The notes under the pieces are model-generated. The model did not search any database and was not told the DNA's origin. It saw only the letters and a list, made by a program, of their open reading frames with translations. Positions 23,662-26,327 of a DNA stretch of 26,327 nucleotides are shown one piece after another; position 1 is the first letter of the stretch, and each line of letters begins with the position of its first letter. The stretch spans positions 1 to 26,327 of the forward strand of contig DATGIQ010000622.1 of NCBI GenBank assembly GCA_035295665.1. Direction: 5' to 3'. The stretch is from DATGIQ01 sp035295665 (GTDB lineage Bacteria > Planctomycetota > Planctomycetia > Gemmatales > Gemmataceae). The position numbers were made by a program, and so were the translations under genes.

Positions 23662-23844
23662 TCAATTAGGCGATTTCGTCGTTGCGCGATCGTCCAGGAC
23701 CCCGGTCTGGGTGAAGTTGCTTCTCATCTGCATATTGTCCCCTCGCAAGTCCTTCCACAATTCGTCCCACTTGCCAGGATCGTTTTCTGAAGCACAACCG
23801 ATGCAGAACAACAGGGCGGAGCATAGCACCAAGAAACCTTTCAT
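23662..23844 (-). CDS. 60-residue planctomycete-type lipoprotein
   Basis: The frame from ATG 23844 encodes 60 residues: signal MKGFLVLCSALLFCIG, lipidated Cys17 in CIGC, then a short acidic and aromatic mature part with WDELWKDLRGDNMQMRSNF. GGAG lies 9 nt before this ATG; a GTG 15 nt upstream is the less likely start. Small lipoproteins ending in a 'W..FWKDLRGDNMQMRS'-like segment recur in planctomycete genomes as far as I recall; no function is known. It is divergent from the esterase gene (start 24008), with 163 nt between. Confidence 0.7.
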   Translation of the reverse strand: MKGFLVLCSALLFCIGCASENDPGKWDELWKDLRGDNMQMRSNFTQTGVLDDRATTKSPN

Positions 23845-24007
23845 GGCCTTGAACTCCACGGACTGGACGCAGTATATGGTCGATAAACCCCTGCGGTGCT
23901 ATAGCGTATCCTGTACATCGACGCAATCGGGATTGGAGAAGGATCGGCTTGGATTCATCGGCTTTCCAGAGGTGGTAACTGCATATACCAGAACGGAGAG
24001 ATCACCG

Positions 24008-24958
24008 GTGCTCTCGCGAGCTGGCCGGCTAACCTTTGCTGTTGGTTGCTTGACCCTGATTTGCCCGGCCGGGCCGAATGACCCGGGGATGGCCCAGGAG
24101 AATTCGCCCGCCTCCAGCGCCCTGACTGTCGTCCATAACATTCCTTACCGCGAAGGGCCGAGCAAGCAATGGCGACTTGACCTCGCCATGAAGAACGATC
24201 CGCAGGGGAAGCCCCGGCCCGCTATCGTGGTCATCCACGGGGGCGGCTGGCTGGAGGGAGACAAGTCCAGCTTCGCCTCGCGCAAATCCGGCGTACCTGG
24301 CAACATCGAAGACTTTGCCGAGCTGGGCTTCGTCGCGGTGACTATCAACTACCGCCTCTCCGACGAGGCCCCCTTCCCGGCCGCACTGGAAGACTGCAAG
24401 TGCGCCGTCCGCTGGCTGCGGGCGCACGCTGGCAAATACAATCTCGACCCCAAACGCATCGGTGCCTACGGCAACTCAGCTGGTGGCCATCTGGCACTGC
24501 TTCTGGGCATGGTGGGCACGCATGCCGGGCTCGAAGGGGACGGCCCACACCAAGAGTATTCCAGCCTGGTGCAAGCGGTCGTCAGCGACAGCGGCCCACT
24601 CGACCTGCTCCAGCAGTACCGGCACGGAGCCCTGCGAAGCGTTGTCGGTAAGTTCCTGGGCGGATCACCGGAAGGGCCACGCGCAGCCCTCTATCTGTCG
24701 GCGTCGCCCCTGCATCACATCACGCCACAGACGCCGCCGCTGCTGCTGATCTACGGCGGCGCGGACGAGCAGATACCTGTCGAGACCGCGGATCAGTTCG
24801 TGCTCGCGCTGGGCCGCGCCGCCCTGAAGGACGTCAGTTACCATCGCCTCGCCTACGTGGGTCACTGCCCACACTCGCTGGTGAGAGTGCCGGTTCTTCG
24901 GAAGATTGTCGACGATTTTTTCCAGCGCACGCTCATGGATCAGAAGACCACCCGCTAG
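24008..24958 (+). CDS. Secreted alpha/beta-hydrolase esterase (BD-FAE/acetylxylan-esterase-like)
   Basis: A 316-residue protein from a GTG start at 24008 preceded by GGAGAG. The N-terminus is a signal peptide (GRLTFAVGCLTLICPAG). Catalytic elements of the hormone-sensitive-lipase/carbohydrate-esterase-10-like group are present: oxyanion-hole motif HGGGW (77-81), nucleophile Ser157 in GNSAGGH, Asp253 in YGGADEQIP and His286 in YVGHCPH. VTINYRLSDEAPFPAALEDCKCAVRWLR is typical of planctomycete carbohydrate esterases that remove acetyl or feruloyl groups from plant or algal polysaccharides; the substrate is inference. The frame is open from 23711, but that extension would run antisense through the small lipoprotein and lacks a signal. 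The gene lies 148 nt before the serine hydrolase gene, on the same strand. Confidence 0.88.
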   Translation: MLSRAGRLTFAVGCLTLICPAGPNDPGMAQENSPASSALTVVHNIPYREGPSKQWRLDLAMKNDPQGKPRPAIVVIHGGGWLEGDKSSFASRKSGVPGNIEDFAELGFVAVTINYRLSDEAPFPAALEDCKCAVRWLRAHAGKYNLDPKRIGAYGNSAGGHLALLLGMVGTHAGLEGDGPHQEYSSLVQAVVSDSGPLDLLQQYRHGALRSVVGKFLGGSPEGPRAALYLSASPLHHITPQTPPLLLIYGGADEQIPVETADQFVLALGRAALKDVSYHRLAYVGHCPHSLVRVPVLRKIVDDFFQRTLMDQKTTR

Positions 24959-25106
24959 CTCCAACGGGTAGTGGAAGGCCATCCTTGCAGGCGATCCTGC
25001 CTGAGTATACAATCACAGCCTGAAGTCCTCCTCAATGCTGTCGGGTACTGCCCCGCGGTAAGCCTTGGCCGGGGGCATTCGCATCCCCACGCCACACGGA
25101 GCCAGC

Positions 25107-26327
25107 ATGAATCCATCATTCCGATCGGTTGCCGTCAGAGCCGTAAGGGCCTTTTGTGTTCTCAGCCTGGTTGCCCTCGCGTACTCTACGGGCTTCGGGG
25201 CGGGTCTGCCGCGCAGCAGCCCTGAGGCGCAGGGGGTACCGTCCTCCGCCATCCAGGCGTTCCTCGACGCGGCCGACCGGATTGATTCCATGAACAGTTT
25301 CATGCTCCTGCGCCACGGTCAGGTTATCGCGGAGGGGTGGTGGATGCCCTACGATGCCGACTCCCCCCACGCGCTGTACTCGCTCAGCAAAAGCTTCACC
25401 TCCACCGCCGTCGGGATGGCCATCGCGGAAGGAAAGATCACTTTGGATGACGAGATCCTGAAGTTCTTCCCCGACGATGTCCCGGCCGAGCCCAGCCGAA
25501 ACCTGCGGGCGATGCGGGTCCGCGACTTGATCCGCATGAGCACGGGGCAGCAAACCGAACCGCAGCGCACGCCGGCCCAGCCCTGGACGCGTTCGTTCCT
25601 GGCCCACCCGGTCCCGTTCAAGCCGGGCACGCATTTCCTGTACAACACGTCGGCGACGTACATGCTCTCGGCCATCGTGCAGAAGGCGACCGGGCAAACG
25701 CTCCTCGACTACCTCCGGCCCCGCCTCTTCGAGCCCCTCGGCATTGAAAAGCCAACGTGGGAGGCCAGCCCGCAGGGGATCTCGGCCGGCGGCTACGGCC
25801 TGAGCATCCGCACGGAGGATATCGCGAAGTTCGGCGAACTTTATCGGCAGAAGGGATACTGGGGAGGCAAGCAACTTGTGCCCGCGTCGTGGGTCACGGC
25901 AGCCACGTCCCTGCAAACCTCCAACGGCAGCAACCCGAACAGTGACTGGGAGCAAGGGTATGGCTATCAGTTCTGGCGCTGCCGGCACGGCGCCTACCGG
26001 GGCGACGGCGCGTTCGGGCAATTCTGCGTCGTGCTCCCCGACCAGGACGCCGTGGTGGCCATCACCAGCGGCGTCCGGGACATGCAGGCCGTCCTGAACC
26101 TGGTCTGGGACAAGCTCTTGCCGGCGATGAAACCGGGGCCGCTGGCCGCCGATGAGAGAGCCCAGGAGACTCTTCAACGGAGGCTCAAGGGTCTTGCACT
26201 GCGCCCACAGGGGGGCTCGGTCACCGCGCAGTGCGCGGCGAAAGTGTGGGGCAGGAAGTACGAGTTCCCGACCAACACCCAGAAGCTGGAATCGGTCACG
26301 CTGGAGGGAGACGGAACAGACGGCCCC
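25107..26327 (+). CDS. Class C beta-lactamase-like serine hydrolase (3' end outside window)
   Basis: The frame is open from ATG 25107 to the window edge, 407 codons. A signal peptide (AFCVLSLVALAYSTGFGAG) precedes a beta-lactamase/penicillin-binding-like domain. The SxxK motif is SLSK (Ser92, Lys95). The second motif is Tyr179 in FLYNTSATYMLSAIVQKATG. The third position, usually KTG or HxG, is in YRGDGAFGQF. The family text RPRLFEPLGI and GYGLSIRTEDIAKFGELY supports a class C-like serine hydrolase. Such secreted proteins are usually esterases or peptidases, not drug-resistance enzymes. Past residue about 345 (VWDKLLPAMK) a C-terminal extension begins that is seen only in part. GGAG lies 6-7 nt before the ATG. 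Confidence 0.92.
   Translation, partial: MNPSFRSVAVRAVRAFCVLSLVALAYSTGFGAGLPRSSPEAQGVPSSAIQAFLDAADRIDSMNSFMLLRHGQVIAEGWWMPYDADSPHALYSLSKSFTSTAVGMAIAEGKITLDDEILKFFPDDVPAEPSRNLRAMRVRDLIRMSTGQQTEPQRTPAQPWTRSFLAHPVPFKPGTHFLYNTSATYMLSAIVQKATGQTLLDYLRPRLFEPLGIEKPTWEASPQGISAGGYGLSIRTEDIAKFGELYRQKGYWGGKQLVPASWVTAATSLQTSNGSNPNSDWEQGYGYQFWRCRHGAYRGDGAFGQFCVVLPDQDAVVAITSGVRDMQAVLNLVWDKLLPAMKPGPLAADERAQETLQRRLKGLALRPQGGSVTAQCAAKVWGRKYEFPTNTQKLESVTLEGDGTDGP

Noticed and set aside
23711..24007. A longer N-terminus for the alpha/beta-hydrolase
   Set aside because: It would run antisense through the 60-residue lipoprotein and has no family homology. The GTG at 24008 has a ribosome binding site and begins a signal peptide.

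Overview
The window reads as a chromosomal stretch from a GC-rich planctomycete, most like the Gemmataceae. The evidence is a DUF1559 pilin-like protein with its small lipoprotein partner, secreted proteins carrying the planctomycete N-terminal 'LExLExRxLL' motif, a TIGR03118-type propeller protein, many lipoproteins, and low-complexity repeats inside signal-peptide coding regions. This assignment is inference from protein families; no rRNA or other marker gene is present.

Layout. (1) 1-2404, minus strand: a promoter followed by DUF1559 protein, carboxypeptidase-regulatory-like lipoprotein and FG-GAP lipoprotein (cut by the window edge), with gaps of 20 and 28 nt. Both internal starts lie in perfect inverted repeats. 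(2) 2389-3413: no intact gene; a frameshifted zinc-metallopeptidase relic, a small stop-interrupted LEA/CsbD-like relic and a perfect hairpin. (3) 3414-9112, plus strand: a signalling cassette of AI-2E family transporter with a B12-binding-like C-terminal domain, a GAF-GAF-PAS-PAS hybrid histidine kinase with two receivers (ATGA overlap), and a single-domain response regulator (3 nt gap). (4) 9394-11082: a secreted protein ending in seven WEH repeats, followed by a 26-bp perfect hairpin and the convergent ankyrin protein (11209-12837). (5) 12838-13264: a non-coding gap with a tRNA-like 3' remnant. (6) 13265-17817: a CE15-type glucuronoyl esterase whose stop codon abuts debris of an inorganic-carbon (DAB) locus, namely a NuoL/DabB-like fragment and a DabA that keeps its zinc ligands but has lost its C-terminus. 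(7) 17964-22774: a secreted protein of unknown family, two hairpins, and a convergent 1098-residue protein combining a glucose/sorbosone-dehydrogenase-like propeller, a nested CHRD domain and a TIGR03118 domain. (8) 22775-26327: two minus-strand lipoproteins, then an alpha/beta-hydrolase esterase and a class C beta-lactamase-like serine hydrolase cut by the window edge.

How the genes fit together. The 3414-9112 cassette probably works as one signalling unit, because its genes overlap or abut. The secreted esterases, propellers and lipoproteins fit a lifestyle based on complex extracellular polymers. The DAB locus and the 2.4-3.1 kb region look like decaying DNA with deletion or rearrangement junctions. 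I saw no CRISPR array, transposase, integrase, rRNA or intact tRNA.
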